64,000 nt of DNA, taken from Brachycybe producta. Taxonomy: Eukaryota; Arthropoda; Diplopoda; Playtdesmida; Andrognathidae. The notes under the pieces are model-generated. The model had not been told where the DNA came from, made no database searches, and was given only the letters and a program-made list of their open reading frames with translations. Of this stretch, positions 9,722 to 21,270 are shown piece by piece. The translations under genes were made by a program, and so were the position numbers. Position 1 is the stretch's first letter. Each line of letters opens with the position of its first letter. The stretch is taken from the NCBI GenBank assembly GCA_036925085.1, contig JAUPFP010000009.1, positions 117,501 through 181,500 on the forward strand, read 5' to 3'.

Positions 9722-12571
9722 TATGACTCCCATAAAATACGTTTTTCCTGCACAAAATCCCCAGCAAGCGAGTTCCATTGTCGAATCGCCCTAGGGACAA
9801 ATGACCAGTAATAAGAATCTGTTCGTGCAAAAATCTCTCCAACTTTGTTAAGAGTGGTAACCACTACCTGAATATAATGTCCTGCAAAGTTTACTTGAAT
9901 TAGGTTTAGGGCAAGAGCCTTCTAGCATTCGATTAAAGATATTAAGAATAAAATCTGAACGTCTTGCAAGTAAACTATCCCAACCAAGCTCTGAAAGCAT
10001 TTTAGTTACACTGTCGGCATATCCATATTTACCACAAACAAACCTAGCAGCCCTGCGTTGGACCATTTCTATAGAGTGAACTAAGTCTTCAGTGTGGGGA
10101 TTCCACATGGAGCTGCAGTATTCTAGATGGGGACATACTAATGATTGATATGCTATACATTTTACCTCCCTGGGACACCTTCTTAGAATGCGTTGACTAA
10201 ACCTAAGCATCTGCATAGACTTGGAAATAATCTGTTCGACATGCAGCTTCCAAGAAAGTTTAGCTGTAATCGTTATACCCAAATATTTATAAGAATCTAC
10301 GTTATTAAGTAGAATGGCCCCTATTCTATATGGAAATATTATTGGATTTCTTCCCCTAGCTACCCTCATTACACAACATTTTCCCTTATTAAGTTGAAGT
10401 TGCCATTTAGAACACCATGCCTCTATTGCTTTCAAGTCACTATCAATAATATGGCAATCATTGTCAGAGGTAACCTCACGATAAATTATTGTATCATCTG
10501 CAAATAGCCGGCAAATGCTGCTAACTTGACTGATGAGGTCATTGATATATAAAAGAAACAGAAGTGGACCCAACACACTACCCTGAGGAACTCCTGATGT
10601 AACCCCTATCCAGTCAGATTCAGACCCACCTGCAACAACCCTTTGTTTCCTATCACTCAAAAAAGAATGCACCCATTTATACACCTGTTCACCTAATCCA
10701 TACCCACTAATTTTTGTCATTAGTTTTGAGTGAGAAACTGTGTCAAATACCTTGTAGAGATCAAGAAAAACCAAATCTATCTGACTGCCTTTGTCTAAAA
10801 TTTTCTGAAGGTCATCAACTAAAAGAATAAGCTGGGTTTCACATGAACGCCCCCTAAGAAACCCATGCTGGTTATCACACAAAAGATCATTTCCATAAGA
10901 AAATTCATTGAGGAGGAATATATAATATGTTCAAGGACCTTGCAAACTATCGAGGTTAAAGACACGGGTCTGTAATTAGTTACCTGAGACTTGTCTCCTG
11001 ATTTAAAAATTGGACTAACATTAGCTAATTTCCACATACCTGGTACAATACCTACATCTAAACTCTGTTGAAAAATTAACTGAAGGTATGGACCAAACTC
11101 TTGTGCAAGATTTTTTAAAATGATAGCATACATCCCATCTGGACCACAGGTTTTATTTGAGTCTAATTTTAGAAGTTGCTTGACTATCCCATCTGCAGTT
11201 ATTACAATTTGATCCATACAAAGTGATGTTGAAGGAAAACCCTCATGTGGTATGCCATCATCACTTGTGAAGACCTTCTTGTATTGTTCATTTAATAAGG
11301 TAGCTTTCCCTACTGGATCTGAAACAAGCTTCCCATTTGTGTCAACCAGAAAAGGAATAGATTCTCTACTTCGCCTAGAATTCTTGATGTAACGCCAAAA
11401 TAATTTTGAGTCCGTTTTTAACCATTCTCCAAGCATTTAAAATTATCATGAGCTAACAAGATTTCCCGTTTCGCTGCTGTGCGTGCAATACGGAATTCAT
11501 TGGAATTCACTAATTTTGGGTGATTTCTAGCCCTATTCCTTCATAAGCGTTGCTTACAAAGAACCCTTTTAACTTTGCTAGTGTACCATACTGGTGTGGC
11601 ACAGTCTCTAACTACCTTGGTTAGAATAAAGGAGGAAGACAAACTTAAAATTAAACTATGAAATCGTGACCAATTCAAATTCACATTTTGAGGATGAAAA
11701 CATTCTTTAAATTTATGAAAATTATCTATCAAATGTGACTTAAAACCATCCCAATTACATTTGTTAAAAAGAAACACTACTCTTTTAACCTCAGACATTT
11801 TTTCCACACATGCATTAACATCACATAAGACAATCTGATGATCACTAATTCCACCTGATACCCTAACATTGGATAATAACTCCGGACTATTAGTCAGTAC
11901 TACATCAAGAATTTTGTCATTTCTGGTTGGTTTAGTTACAACCTGTTCCATAGAATAAGTATTCATACTATTTAAAAATGAAACTGCTAATGGCTTGTCA
12001 TCCCAGTTGATGTTTGGAAAATTTACATCACCTCCTAAAATAATGATTGGGCTATGGTATTTACGATGAAGAGTGTCCAAAGAAGTTCTTACACTAGTGA
12101 CATCTGCTATGGAGGATCCCGGTGGCCGATAGAAAGAATATAAAAACACCTTTTTACCATTCTTTAGCCTTAAACTACAACATACTATTTCACAGTCTGT
12201 TTCAAAACTTGTTTCCCTGCAACTATGAAATATTTGTGAAATAGCTATGAAAACCCCACCCCCAGAACAACCAACCCTGTCTCTACGGTACACTGTGAAA
12301 CCATCTGGAAATATTTCCCCATTATTAACAGTATCAACAAGCCATGACTCTGTACCAAGAATTATATTGCAACCAGTCTCCTCAACTGCCGCAATGAACT
12401 CAGGAACTTTGTTTCGTAGACACCCCTACAGTTAATCACCATAACCTTTACATGTGAAGGTATAGTTGAAGTGGGTTTTCCTAAATGATTTCCTTCCTGG
12501 ACAGTGTTTGAAGAAATAATACCTGAAACAAAGGAACTATTGCTCCGAGCAACAAGCTGTGGAGCATTCAT
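9722..12571 (-). pseudogene. LINE-B ORF2: APE endonuclease and reverse transcriptase, frameshifted
   Basis: The amino terminus at 12362-12571 includes VKVMVINCRGV, matching the first endonuclease strand. Positions 11541-12293 carry GGGVFIAI, IIILGGDVNFPNINWDD and GGISDHQIVL, the catalytic aspartates and SDH histidine. Positions 10819-11436 carry VSPIFKSGDKSQVTNYRPVS and LTSIVCKVLEHI. Positions 9848-10882 carry HGFLRGRSCETQ, VFLDLYKVFDTVSH, GVTSGVPQGSVLGPLLFLLY and FADDTIIY. The carboxyl end continues after a shift at about 9850 to a stop near 9722. About four frameshifts or stops separate these blocks. The product would nick DNA and prime reverse transcription. Confidence 0.85.
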
Positions 12572-12616
12572 ATTAGTATCAACCCCCTAAAGCATTTGCA
12601 CCTAAACCCCAAAACC

Positions 12617-13770
12617 TTACCTAAAAAAATGCTTAACAAAATCACCTATCTTTTTATCCACAATCCTACCAGCCCTGTAATTAAAATGAACCCCATCCCT
12701 ACTCCAGGAACCAACAAAATTGAGCATAGCTGCCCTCCAGTCTATTACCTGGGCCCCAACCTTACTACATGCTTCAATTAATCTATCATTTACATAACGT
12801 GCCTTACGAGTAACTATATCACCCCTATCCCACCTCTCAGGAATAGCACTAACTTTAACAGTAACTCCAGCCCTACAATATAAAGTATGCTTTACTAAGT
12901 CTGCTAGCCCATCTAAAACTTCCCCCCAAACTGTCTACACACATCATTAGCCCCCACTTGCAGAACAACTAAGACCTCCTCCGCTTTTTCCTCACATACC
13001 ATTCTCTTGATACGTTCCTTAACATCTTTAATCTGAGCCCCTGCTAAACAAGCTACAGTTACTTTTCCTCTATCTTCACCCACCACCCACTTATCAAGCC
13101 TTTTGACATTACTATCACCTACAAAAATTACTGATCTGCTCTGCACCCTTTCCAAAATAACCCCACCCTCATTTCTTTCCTCAGCCTTACTGACATTCTT
13201 CTTACCCTGTCTAGCATCATTCTTCTTACCCTTACTAACACCCTTCTTACCCTTACTAATACCTTGCTTCTTACCCTTGCTAACACCCTCCTGAGCTGCA
13301 TTTACATTCCCTACACTTGCTTTCTTATACTTCCCAGACCCCTTGCATCTCTGCTCTACATTTACACTTTCTACTACCTCCACAGATCCCACTGATAATT
13401 CCCTAAAAACATTAAACCTGTTCTTTACTGGAGTACATTCTGAAGCTAAAGCTGGCCTAACCTTTCTTCTCTCTTTTTCTAAAACAACTCCCCAACCTAC
13501 ACCCCCAGTATTATGCTTAAGGGGTGTAGCAAAAGGCACAGATTCCCTGCTGTGAGAAGGGCCTGGCTGTGACTCAAACACAGCCAGCCTCTCCCTCAGC
13601 CAAGCCACCTCTACCTCAAGCTGCACCACCTTCTCCCTCAACTCATCTTCAACACCCTTCCCAGACTCAACCTGTTTCCCAGACTCTACCTGCTTCCCAA
13701 CCTTAACTCTCTTAACAGTTTCAACTAGTTTCCCAACCTCAACTTGCTTCCCAGACCTAGTATTAACCAT
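12617..13770 (-). pseudogene. LINE-B ORF1: coiled coil, lysine-rich repeats, SGNH esterase-like domain
   Basis: The start is ATG at 13768-13770 (MVNTRSGKQVEV). Residues 1-45 are short K-Q-V-E repeats, and residues about 48-70 form a likely coiled coil (LREKVVQLEVEVAWLRERL). Residues about 160-215 are lysine-rich repeats of the type GVSKGKK. Residues about 217-285 read SVIFVGDSNVKRLD and VLVVLQVGANDV, which match SGNH hydrolase blocks I (GDS) and III (GxND). After a one-base shift in a run of six G (C on the plus strand, near 12926), the frame continues to DGVHFNYRAG, which fits block V (DxxH), and stops at 12617-12619. CR1-type LINE ORF1 proteins commonly carry such an esterase. The shift may be a mutation or a sequencing error in the homopolymer. 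Confidence 0.75.
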
Positions 13771-13938
13771 TCTAACTTTCTAACAAAATTGAGTTCCTAA
13801 AAACTCTGAATTAGAAACTAGATTCAAAATAAAATGGCAATAAGAGAAATTTATGAAGTTTGATTTGTACTTATCTAGTATGGCTCTCCAAACAGAAATC
13901 CAGTATGGCGTCTTCAATGCAAAACAATGAGAAATTAG

Positions 13939-14510
13939 CGTTTTTGGCAAAACGTTGATATCTCTCAAACCAATGTTCAGATTTTCAATCTGATTACACC
14001 AGCGTGTTCAGCAGGCAAAATACTATTAGATTACACAAACAAGGAATTCCGATTATCGAAATGAACCTCCTAAATAATGTAGAAACCGACACGTGGCATC
14101 CCTAACAAAGAACAAAGAAAAACAGCGCTTTTGGAAAATTTACAATAACTCCCAAACTACTGCTCCAATTTTCAAATCAATTTCACCAGCATGTTCAGCA
14201 GGCAAAAACCTACAAGATTATCTACTTGGATGTCAGGAGTGAGTTAGTTTAAATGGCCAAAACCGAAAGCAAAGGGGGAAAAAACTAAAAACGTGGTTTC
14301 CAAGATGGCGGCAAACAAAGAAAATTTTCAAGGCTAAATGGCGTTTTTAGTAAAAACGTTATAGCTTAAAAATTACTTGACTAATTTTAAAACCGATTGC
14401 TGCAACATGTTCAGTACACTTAGTTCTATTTAAATCACTTAAGATTAAACTTGCCTGGAAAGATTAAATTAAGAAAATAGCCCAAAAACCGGGAGCAAAA
14501 TCTTTATGCT
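13939..14510 (-). repeat. Three diverged tandem units of about 170-215 bp upstream of LINE-B ORF1
   Basis: Three adjoining segments start near 13939, 14129 and 14343. Each opens with a run like TTTTTGGCAAAACGTT and is followed 55-80 bp later by the shared phrase ACCAGCGTGTTCAGCAGGC, ACCAGCATGTTCAGCAGGC or GCAACATGTTCAGTACA. They are well diverged from one another. They lie just upstream of ORF1 and could be 5' promoter units of the LINE, or an unrelated old satellite next to it. Confidence 0.5.
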
Positions 14511-14539
14511 ACAACACTAACACTAACAACACACTTTTA

Positions 14540-14906
14540 AAGTGATACGAGCGAGTTTGCACTCGTATTAAAGGTGATTGGCTAGGTCATTAATTCTATC
14601 GGTCCAGAAGGACTAGACAATTATAATGTCTATTTCAATGTAATCACTAGTCTCTTTGCAACGACTCACAGTTTTGAGGATCTTTTGTCTCAGTACTTCT
14701 CGGACGTAAATCTAGCCTTAAAGAAAATGCGAATATACTTACGAACTTCGTTGCAGGTTTGTACCTGTTGGAGGCTTGGAGTATCCAATGGGTGTAGAGC
14801 TGCAATGAGATGATGATTTGCACAGTCGTGAAATTAACTTTAAAATAATTAAACTTTGGTCTTCATCATTTCAAAAAAGGAAGACCAGGTGAAAACCAGA
14901 ATTTAG
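14540..14906 (+). repeat. Dispersed repeat, copy 1 (second copy at 39585)
   Basis: Shared phrases with 39585-39900 occur in the same order: ACTCGTAT..., TTGGCTAGGTCA, TCACTAGTCTCTTTG, CACAGTTTTGAGGATCTTTT, CAGGTTTG.ACCTG and AAAGCTGCAAT or GAGCTGCAAT. The start has the small palindrome TACGAGCGAGTTTGCACTCGTA. No coding potential is seen. It could be an LTR or an untranslated region of an element not otherwise present here. It ends at the Gypsy-C LTR. Confidence 0.55.
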
Positions 14907-15689
14907 TGTGACAACCTGGTTTGCTCAATCAAATTTTTTGATTGAGCAGACGAACTCCCTATGGTGGTCTGCCTGACAGCTTGGAGTAGGCTGTTAGGTC
15001 GAACGCCATTTTGGTGCCAGCAGACCTCTCACCATTGGAATCAATGGGGAGAGGTCAGAAGTGACCACTGTCCCCTCCAGGTGAAGTTGCCTGGAGTTAT
15101 AAATGGCCTAGTCAGCCATTTGTTCTGGGCAGTGTGTTGTAGGCTACAGACTGAAGTGGATCATCAATTCTGGAGGCCAGGGTGGCCTCCATCGTGTCTT
15201 TGTTTGGTTCTACTATTGTTTTACTTTGTTGTTCTCCATGGGGGCTTGGCTGGTGGATGTTACCAGAAAAGTTGTGTGGAGAATAAACCACTGCTATTTC
15301 GTTTCATATATTGAGTTAGTGTGAACAAACACCTTTTTTTATTTAACCTTACAACTGTGTCGTGTATCTTATTGGGGAGTACCGCGGGGTGGGGGAATTC
15401 TCCGGAGATTTCACCATCTGTTTCCGGCATTTATCGGCCGGTATTTACGTCGGCTCGTGGTGAGAGCGGTCCCACCGCGATATTCTGGATGTGGCGGCGG
15501 ATCAACCGTCGTGTCCGGTGAGGAAGACTCCAGGGAGTCGACATTTCCCACGTCAACCGTGGAGAGGTCTGCTACGGGTACAATCCCATCCATGTTTGGA
15601 GTCTGTTGGCCGGGTAAGTTTTGTTCTTGTTCCTTCAGACGGGGCAAGAGTTGCCCGAGGTATTGTGACGGACCAGTCGGGTCGTTACT
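14907..15689 (+). mobile_element. Gypsy-C 5' LTR
   Basis: It starts TGTGACAACCTGGTTTGCTC and ends GGTCGTTACT, where related LTRs end in GTTACA. It is about 783 bp long and is related along its length to the outer solo LTR 3616-7572 and to the Gypsy-A LTRs. TATAAA at 15098-15103 and AATAAA at 15282-15287 are in the expected order for a promoter and a polyadenylation signal. GTAAGT at 15614-15619 is a strong splice-donor match. The 3' LTR of this element is missing, so age and target duplication cannot be read. Confidence 0.85.
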
Positions 15690-15691
15690 AT

Positions 15692-15706
15692 TGGTGGAGG
15701 TGCCGG
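15692..15706 (+). other. Gypsy-C primer-binding site
   Basis: TGGTGGAGGTGCCGG begins two bases (AT) after the LTR end, the usual place for a tRNA primer site beginning TGG (complement of CCA). Gypsy-A and Gypsy-B have TGGTGGAGGCGCCGG at the same place, so this copy differs at one base. I could not match the implied tRNA 3' end to a named tRNA from memory. Confidence 0.75.
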
Positions 15707-15789
15707 ATACTCGTACCCAGCCTCTTACACGGTTATAGAAAGTGGATTTGATCGTTTCGATGGTCAAATCACTGTGTGACGTTAGTACG

Positions 15790-16275
15790 CTATTGGGCAC
15801 GGACCTCTTTATATTGCAATTTCACCGTGGGTTTCGAACAATGGTCCGTTGTACCATGGTGAAACGTGGTTACCGAGGTATTTGACCGCAATTACACCGT
15901 GGGTTTCGAACTTTGGTCTGTTGTGCCGTGGTGGAAAGTGGTTACAGAGGTTTTCAACCGTAATTACACCGTGGGTTTTGGATGTTGGTCCGTTGTACCA
16001 TAGTAGAAAGTGGTTGAAGAGGTTTCACCGCAACTACACCGTGGGGTGCGGACTTTGGTCTGTGGTACCACGGTAGAAAGTGGTAAACATCGTTGTACCG
16101 TGAAGTACACCGTGGGGCCCGAACCGTTGTCTCTGGGACCGAGGTAGAAACCGGTAGGTAAGAACTCTGACCGCTCTTTACCGTGGGACACGGACTTTGG
16201 TCCGTGATACCGTGGTATTTCACTGTTCTATCTGTTCATTATGGTGTTTTACGGACTTTTGTCCGTGAATTTACC
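15790..16275 (+). repeat. Gypsy-C leader hairpin array
   Basis: Seven units spaced about 60-72 bp carry a short inverted repeat around a centre like CGGACTTTGGTCCGTG (near 15840, 15912, 15984, 16047, 16123, 16191 and 16252). Each is wrapped by ACCGTGG and CCATGGT-like arms. The last copy reads ACGGACTTTTGTCCGT, the exact sense-strand core seen in Gypsy-A and B. The array sits between the primer-binding site and gag. Possible roles are genome packaging, dimerisation or translation control; none is shown by the sequence. Confidence 0.75.
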
Positions 16276-16333
16276 GTTTTTGATGGTGGGATTCCATTTT
16301 CCGGTGGTTTAGGCCATAATTGACTGTGGATGC

Positions 16334-16945
16334 ATGATTAATGTTGGCGCAAACCCCGGTTATACAGGATGGAGAATAAAGAAACCGGTGTGGAAACGGG
16401 ATTGGAGTTGCACAGCTGCACCGTTGACCATCACCTTGGGGCGGAAGGTGCCGTTGGAAGACGGTGACAATGACGGTGATCTCGTTGGGAATGGCGCTCG
16501 GCCACGGCTGAGTGTCAATGTTTCCACCACTGCCCATCCCGTCTTACATAGTGGTCATTTCCTGAGGAATATGGTGGAAATCCAGCACGATACTGCACAG
16601 GAGGGACGGGTCTTTTTGGCCAGGCTCACCGAGCAGCAAATCGTGGAGATTGCTTATGGGATCGACGTCCTTCGGTTGGAAGGATGGTTGTCCCGGTCGG
16701 TGATTGAACCGAGACAAGTTCCGATGTTCTCACTGTCGCCCCTGCAGGAAACCGCACAGAGGAAGGCACCACCGGTGCAAACCAGGCCGGCACCTCCGCG
16801 GGAAGAAACCAGGCTGTTTCCTAGCGGATTTTGGCAAGGATATGCCCTCGGTAGTTGATTCCATGTCTGAGACTTCGGGGGACCAGAGCAGGCAACCTCG
16901 CAGGGTTAGCGCCGCTGCTTGGACGTCCGCTCAAGCGGTTCCTAC
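16334..16945 (+). pseudogene. gag: Gypsy-C gag, first part, interrupted by Gypsy-B
   Basis: ATG at 16334 opens a frame (MINVGANPGYTG) that runs to a stop at 16856-16858. A one-base shift near 16840 moves the homologous frame to SGDQSRQPRRVSAAAW, ending at 16945 where Gypsy-B is inserted. It aligns with Gypsy-A gag: VEIAYGIDVLRLEG is identical to Gypsy-A, and RRVSAAAWT is shared. The coding sequence resumes at 29600-29604 with TEVKAFGFFNPVHS, the continuation expected from Gypsy-A (AEVQAFGFFNPVHS). Confidence 0.82.
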
Positions 16946-17732
16946 TGTAACAACCCGACTTGGTCGCTACAATGACCTACGGTAAATTTCGCTAACTTAC
17001 TGCCATTGACCCTCCTTGGGACGGGTCGAAGCGCTGGCCAGCCCTCCTCTTGCACCTGTCCATGCCACGGGTAACGCCGATCGGAGGATCCTCCACGCCG
17101 CAAAGCGACGGACAAATGGCCGCCGAACAAGACGAGGAATCCACGGTAAATCCCTGATAGATCTTACCGTGGACAAACGGCGCGAAGCACCGGCCGACAC
17201 GATAACAAACAAGCCGGAAACAGGATGGTGGTGGGCGGCAACCCCTGCCGACAACCCTCACCCTCCCCACGGTGACTTCCCCAGTAATATTGTAAATAAT
17301 GACACGGACACCAGTGTAGGAGTGAAAATAACGTTGATAATTTATTCAATATAGATTATGAATAAAACACTCACTGTTAAGTGAAGATAAAAGATGCAAT
17401 TGATGAATCTCCTGGCTAATTCAGCCAGGAGGAAGAGAAGTCACTCACCTCCTCACACAATGCTAGACAATAGATGAATGGTGGCCATTTTGGCCACCTG
17501 ATGATTGAAGAGAGCATCAACACCAAGGCACATCCACAATCAAGGGCTCACTTTCCACTCCCAGATACAATGGCCGCCGCCATATATATCACCCTTAGGC
17601 TGCTCCACCTGGGGGAGGACAGGGACCCTTGCTGGCCATTTTGTCGTCTGCCTGGCAACCAATTTACAAGTGCCTAGCAGACGACATGAGAATTTAGTTC
17701 TGCTCCAAAAGGAGCAGAACTGGGTCGTCACA
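16946..17732 (-). mobile_element. Gypsy-B 3' LTR (left end)
   Basis: It runs from TGTAACAACCCGACTTGG to GGGTCGTCACA on the plus strand, 787 bp. CTAC at 16942-16945 and again at 29600-29603 is the 4-bp target duplication. It keeps an ATATATAT stretch at about 17581-17588 and the reverse-complement GTAAGT near 17000. By eye it differs from the right LTR at some 25 or more positions plus one 27-29 bp deletion in the right copy, so this insertion is clearly older than Gypsy-A. Confidence 0.92.
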
Positions 17733-17799
17733 ATCCTCTCAACTTCCCTGATCCGCCCCGGGATCAGGTCGGCTGAGCCAGCAAGGATTGCGCCCATGA

Positions 17800-20667
17800 C
17801 CCCCACTCAGTTTCAGACTGATTTCTTCGGTGGTGGATTCATCGGAGCCACCATCCACTCTGACATCCACCGACGTATCCACCACGAACACATCCGGGTG
17901 TTTCTCCACCCGAGACCGAGATCAAAATCAGTCCCCCTGAGTCTTAACGCCTCTTGCTGTCGAAACGCTTCAACGGCAAGAGTGTCAAGCTGCAGACTCT
18001 GACGAAGAGTCCGACTCGTCAGAAGGTCTACGAGGGCGGCCGCGGGATCGGACAGGCTACATCGTAGAGGGTGGGTGACAAATTCCCCCACCATTCCTTC
18101 CAAGTTGCAGCCAAAGAGACTCTGGACGTATGGAGCCGCGAGCTGGGCTATACGTACGAGCCCAGCTTCTGTCCCCACCACGTCTAGAACAGCAAAGCAT
18201 CTTACCGGGTTGACGACCAGCAACACCAGATAGTCCGTACTGCCAAATGCCAGCACATATCGCATGGCAAATGACGGCAACGACGGCGTCCACGGAACTG
18301 GAAGTGGCTTCCCCAGACGATAGTATCCGTGGTATTGGTACCCCTCCATTCCCGGCTGGTCCTGCGACAGACCAAGCCGGTTATTCAGAAAGACCTCTCC
18401 TTCTGAATATGGAGGCTCCGCACCAAAGCGTCGACCCTCGCCCTCGGGCTCAGGAGACTTGGCTCTTTCTTCCGGTCCTAGGGCCGCAAAGACCCCGTCA
18501 TCAGGACTCGAAGAGAAGGGTGTCCTTCATACCGAAGGCACGGGACCACGTTTGGCGGGAACGTCATTTTCCCCCGCCGGGCTGCCCCCACCGCTATGTA
18601 ACGGTGAGTTGACCCGGTGGAGAGTTCCCACCGACCAGACTGATAAGTTCGGTACCACCACCACCTTCGGGGAGGATGAAGGTATACCGAGAACAACGTC
18701 TCGCATTGACCTATCATCCATCCGTGCCGTCTTACTCTGACGGGTATGGTGCCCGGCCGACACGGTCGCACCGTGTCGGGACTCCTCCTCCTCCGTCCCG
18801 ATACTTCCACCACCACCAGTCCCCTGGGACCCACGGGTGGAAGCTTTCGGACCTCCCTTCTTCTCATGATGGGCCTTCTTGCCCTTCTTTTTCTTTTTCT
18901 TCTCATAAGAAGGTTGACCGGGCTGGGAGCTGGATGCACCGAAGCTCACAGACTTACCGGGCCGGTCAGTCTTAGGAGGGTGGTTAGCCCCCTTCGATTG
19001 GCCGGACTTACTAGTCACAGACGTTCTAGCCAAAGCTGTACTAGTCTTTGAACTAGCTCCCGTAGCCGAACCGACGGTCGAGGATGCGCGTGTCGCCACG
19101 AAGCGTCCCTTTCCATCCCGGGAAAGATTTCTCTTCTCCGGGGCAAGGGTCGGCTGACCCTTGCCACCAACAGGTTTAACTGCCGCACCCTGGTGAGGTG
19201 CCTTGGCAGCTTGTACCGCCCCCCTTTGGGCGATACGCTGTTGGCCAGCAGCCGTGGTGGCACTCGCAATAGGAGTGGCACCAACTCCGACGGAAGGTTC
19301 CTCTGTTCTGAGCGGGTTCCTGGCATCAGCTTCCCGCAGGGGCGGAAACTGAGAGGTCTGGAGCTCAAACTCTCGTTTGCGTGCAGCCTTCTTGTCCCGC
19401 AGGACAAGGGCAGCACATCTGGCCGCTTGTGCCTGGTGGTACCGCAAGCGGTCCTCCTGGCTCCACTTTCCTTTGGGAAAGCCGGCCGGACCTCCACGAG
19501 AGGTCTTAGCCTTCTTTCCCACCGGATTACTGGCGACCACCACCACTCGCGTGAGTGCTCTTCCTCGGAGCGGGAGGAGAAGGCTGATTGGCCTTCTTTT
19601 CCGCTCTTCGGTCCCTCTTGGGAGTTGCAGACTGCCAGCTTGAACAGCCAGCCTCCGCTTCGGTTGGTCCCAAAACCGGAGGCTGACCAACAGGCCAGGC
19701 AGCACCAGCAGCTCCCTCAGGATGAGCTGGCGACACAGGGAGAAGACCCACCGCCGGCATAAACTTCGCCAAGGCAGCCTTCGTCCTCTCCAACTGTGCC
19801 TCCCTCTCCGCCAGGGCTTTCATCCTGGCGGTGTAGCTAGCAGCTCCGGACATTTTCTTGGTTTTTGAACCGTCCTTACGGAACTGCTGGGTAGGGTACT
19901 CCCCAACAAAGTAGCGTTTCCCATCAGACGCCAGGAAACCACCTGACGCCGTCTGGTACTTCACGGCTTCGTCCTGCCTTTCTAGGCAGACCGCTTCCAT
20001 CTCCCCAACAGGGTCGACCGGAATTGGACTGCCCTTCCGGGCTGGAGTACCCTCCTGGGATCCGGTCACAGCCTGATCCTCTCCCTTCAGACTCCGAAGA
20101 GTCCTCTGAAGAGAGGATCCGTTGGCCTCTCCACCGCCTGCAGAAGGGCACCATATCATCTTCCATGGTGTCCATCTCCGCCTCTGTGTCAATGACCAGG
20201 GTTCCTCCCAAGGAGGCATCCCTGCTTCCCTCAGCCAGGCTAGCCAATTCTAGCCGGCTTTGGTCCGCCGGAGGATCACACTTCGCCAAGGAGGTAGCCG
20301 CCAAACCGGTGGCCACCTCTTCGACGGGAGTGCTGGCCCGCACCGGCTCACCAACCGCCGGGATCTCCATGGCTCCCAACTTAATGGTCGCCCTCGGAGA
20401 ACCCACGGTGGGAGGCGGTGTCAACCGTCCAGAAACAGACCCATAATATAGAGGGGTCCGAGGGGACGGCTGGGTCACCACAGCGTCCTCACCTAATAGC
20501 AGACCCAAAGATCCGCCGTCGGCCAAGTCGGCTATGGCCTGTCCCAAAGAATCCGGGGAGCAAGCGGCATCCGACTCCAACAGCTCTGCATCACCTGGAT
20601 GCAAAGAGCTGAGGGAGGAGGAACCGCTGCCACCCCCGCCAGTTTCTTCCTTCTCCGCCGTGGCTAC
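17800..20667 (-). pseudogene. Gypsy-B third coding region (ORF3), frameshifted
   Basis: This is homologous to the Gypsy-A third region. The amino-terminal stretch after the putative splice acceptor reads ATAEKEETGGGGSG then SLSSLHPGDAELLES. The middle is basic and low-complexity, with SATPKRDRRAEKKANQP and a run like KKKKKKGKKAHHEKKGG. The carboxyl domain at 17813-18349 reads GYQYHGYYRL, RYVLAFG, VVNPVRCFAVLDVVGTEAG, ALVDLLTSRTLR and GLGWRNTRMCSWW. The reading frame changes at least twice (open stretches 19924-21909, 18527-19705 and 17813-18349). No signal peptide, transmembrane helix or fusion peptide typical of env is visible. The function is unknown, but the carboxyl domain is well conserved with Gypsy-A. 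Confidence 0.8.
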
Positions 20668-20690
20668 CTGAAAAAGATCAAAAAATACGG
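20668..20690 (-). promoter_or_regulatory. Putative splice acceptor in Gypsy-B ORF3
   Basis: On the minus strand a pyrimidine-rich TTTTTTGATCTTTTTCAG ends at 20668 and is followed by GTAGCCACGG. It looks like a good 3' splice site. The equivalent place in Gypsy-A (54623) reads CTTTTTAACAG. The exon phase differs between the two elements, so the exact joining cannot be fixed. Confidence 0.45.
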
Positions 20691-21270
20691 TAAGAATTTG
20701 ACCTATTACGGTAGGAAACATTTTCCACGGTGCAAAACCGCGAAAAAATGTTTTCCGGCCGGGCAGGCACCGTGGTCCATGGGCAAAGCCATCCCCAACG
20801 GTAATCGCACAGTCGGAACCGGCCAAAAACACTTTTGGTCGGTCCGAAATCCGTAATTCCACATTCAGTATCTTGGGCTGTGATTTCCACGGTGCATCAC
20901 CGTAGGAAATCCCGTTTCTACCGTGCATATCCCGTGACCCACGATAAAAACTGTCCTTCACGGGAATCGCACGGTCGGAATCGGCCAAACAGGTGTTTGG
21001 ACCGTCCAAACCTGGCACCAACAACTCAGGTTGCTTGGGGCGTGGTTTACACGGACTACTACCGTGCACAACCACTTTCCATCCGTTAGAACACTGTGGT
21101 TTACGGTCGAAACCGTTCTCCACGGTGGTTTCACGGACAGAACCGTGCAAAAACACCTTTACAACCTTAGAAACTCCGTAGAACTTGGTCACCACCAAGT
21201 TCCACGGCGTTCGGGCGGTAAAACACCGTGTTATGCACGGCCCCATCAGCGGTAGCATCACTGTCAACAT
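20680..21270 (-). repeat. Gypsy-B pol-ORF3 hairpin tract encoding 54-residue repeats
   Basis: The DNA is full of short inverted repeats of ACCGTG and CACGGT, like the leader. Read in the open frame 19924-21909 it gives three repeats of exactly 54 residues (162 bp), each opening with V and G or S (VENGFDR, VKDSFYR, VGDGFAH) and reaching HGSSPCK, YGDAPWK or RGFAPWK about 20 residues later. The frame has no stop through this tract and is continuous with both the pol tail and the start of ORF3. Confidence 0.65.

Larger units (their letters stand above)
9533..14520 (-). mobile_element. LINE-B, nearly full-length non-LTR retrotransposon
   Basis: Reading leftward, this holds a 5' untranslated region with diverged repeats (about 13939-14510), ORF1 (12617-13770), ORF2 (about 9722-12571) and a 3' untranslated region ending in a short TTCAAA-type tail at 9533-9550. 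The 3' region contains GACAATGCATATATTTGCAG and a second GACAATGCAT copy. ORF1 has a coiled coil and an SGNH esterase-like domain, and ORF2 has an APE endonuclease and a reverse transcriptase, the architecture known from CR1-like LINEs. A few single-base frameshifts break both frames. The 5' boundary is uncertain. Confidence 0.8.

Noticed and set aside
13103..13294. Plus-strand proline-leucine-rich frame opposite LINE-B ORF1
   Set aside because: It is the antisense of the GVSKGKK repeats of ORF1. It has no independent support.
19193..19762. Plus-strand frames opposite Gypsy-B ORF3 and opposite Gypsy-A ORF3 (such as 53564-54337)
   Set aside because: They are antisense shadows of GC-rich coding sequence. 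They have no recognisable domain and no conservation independent of the minus strand.
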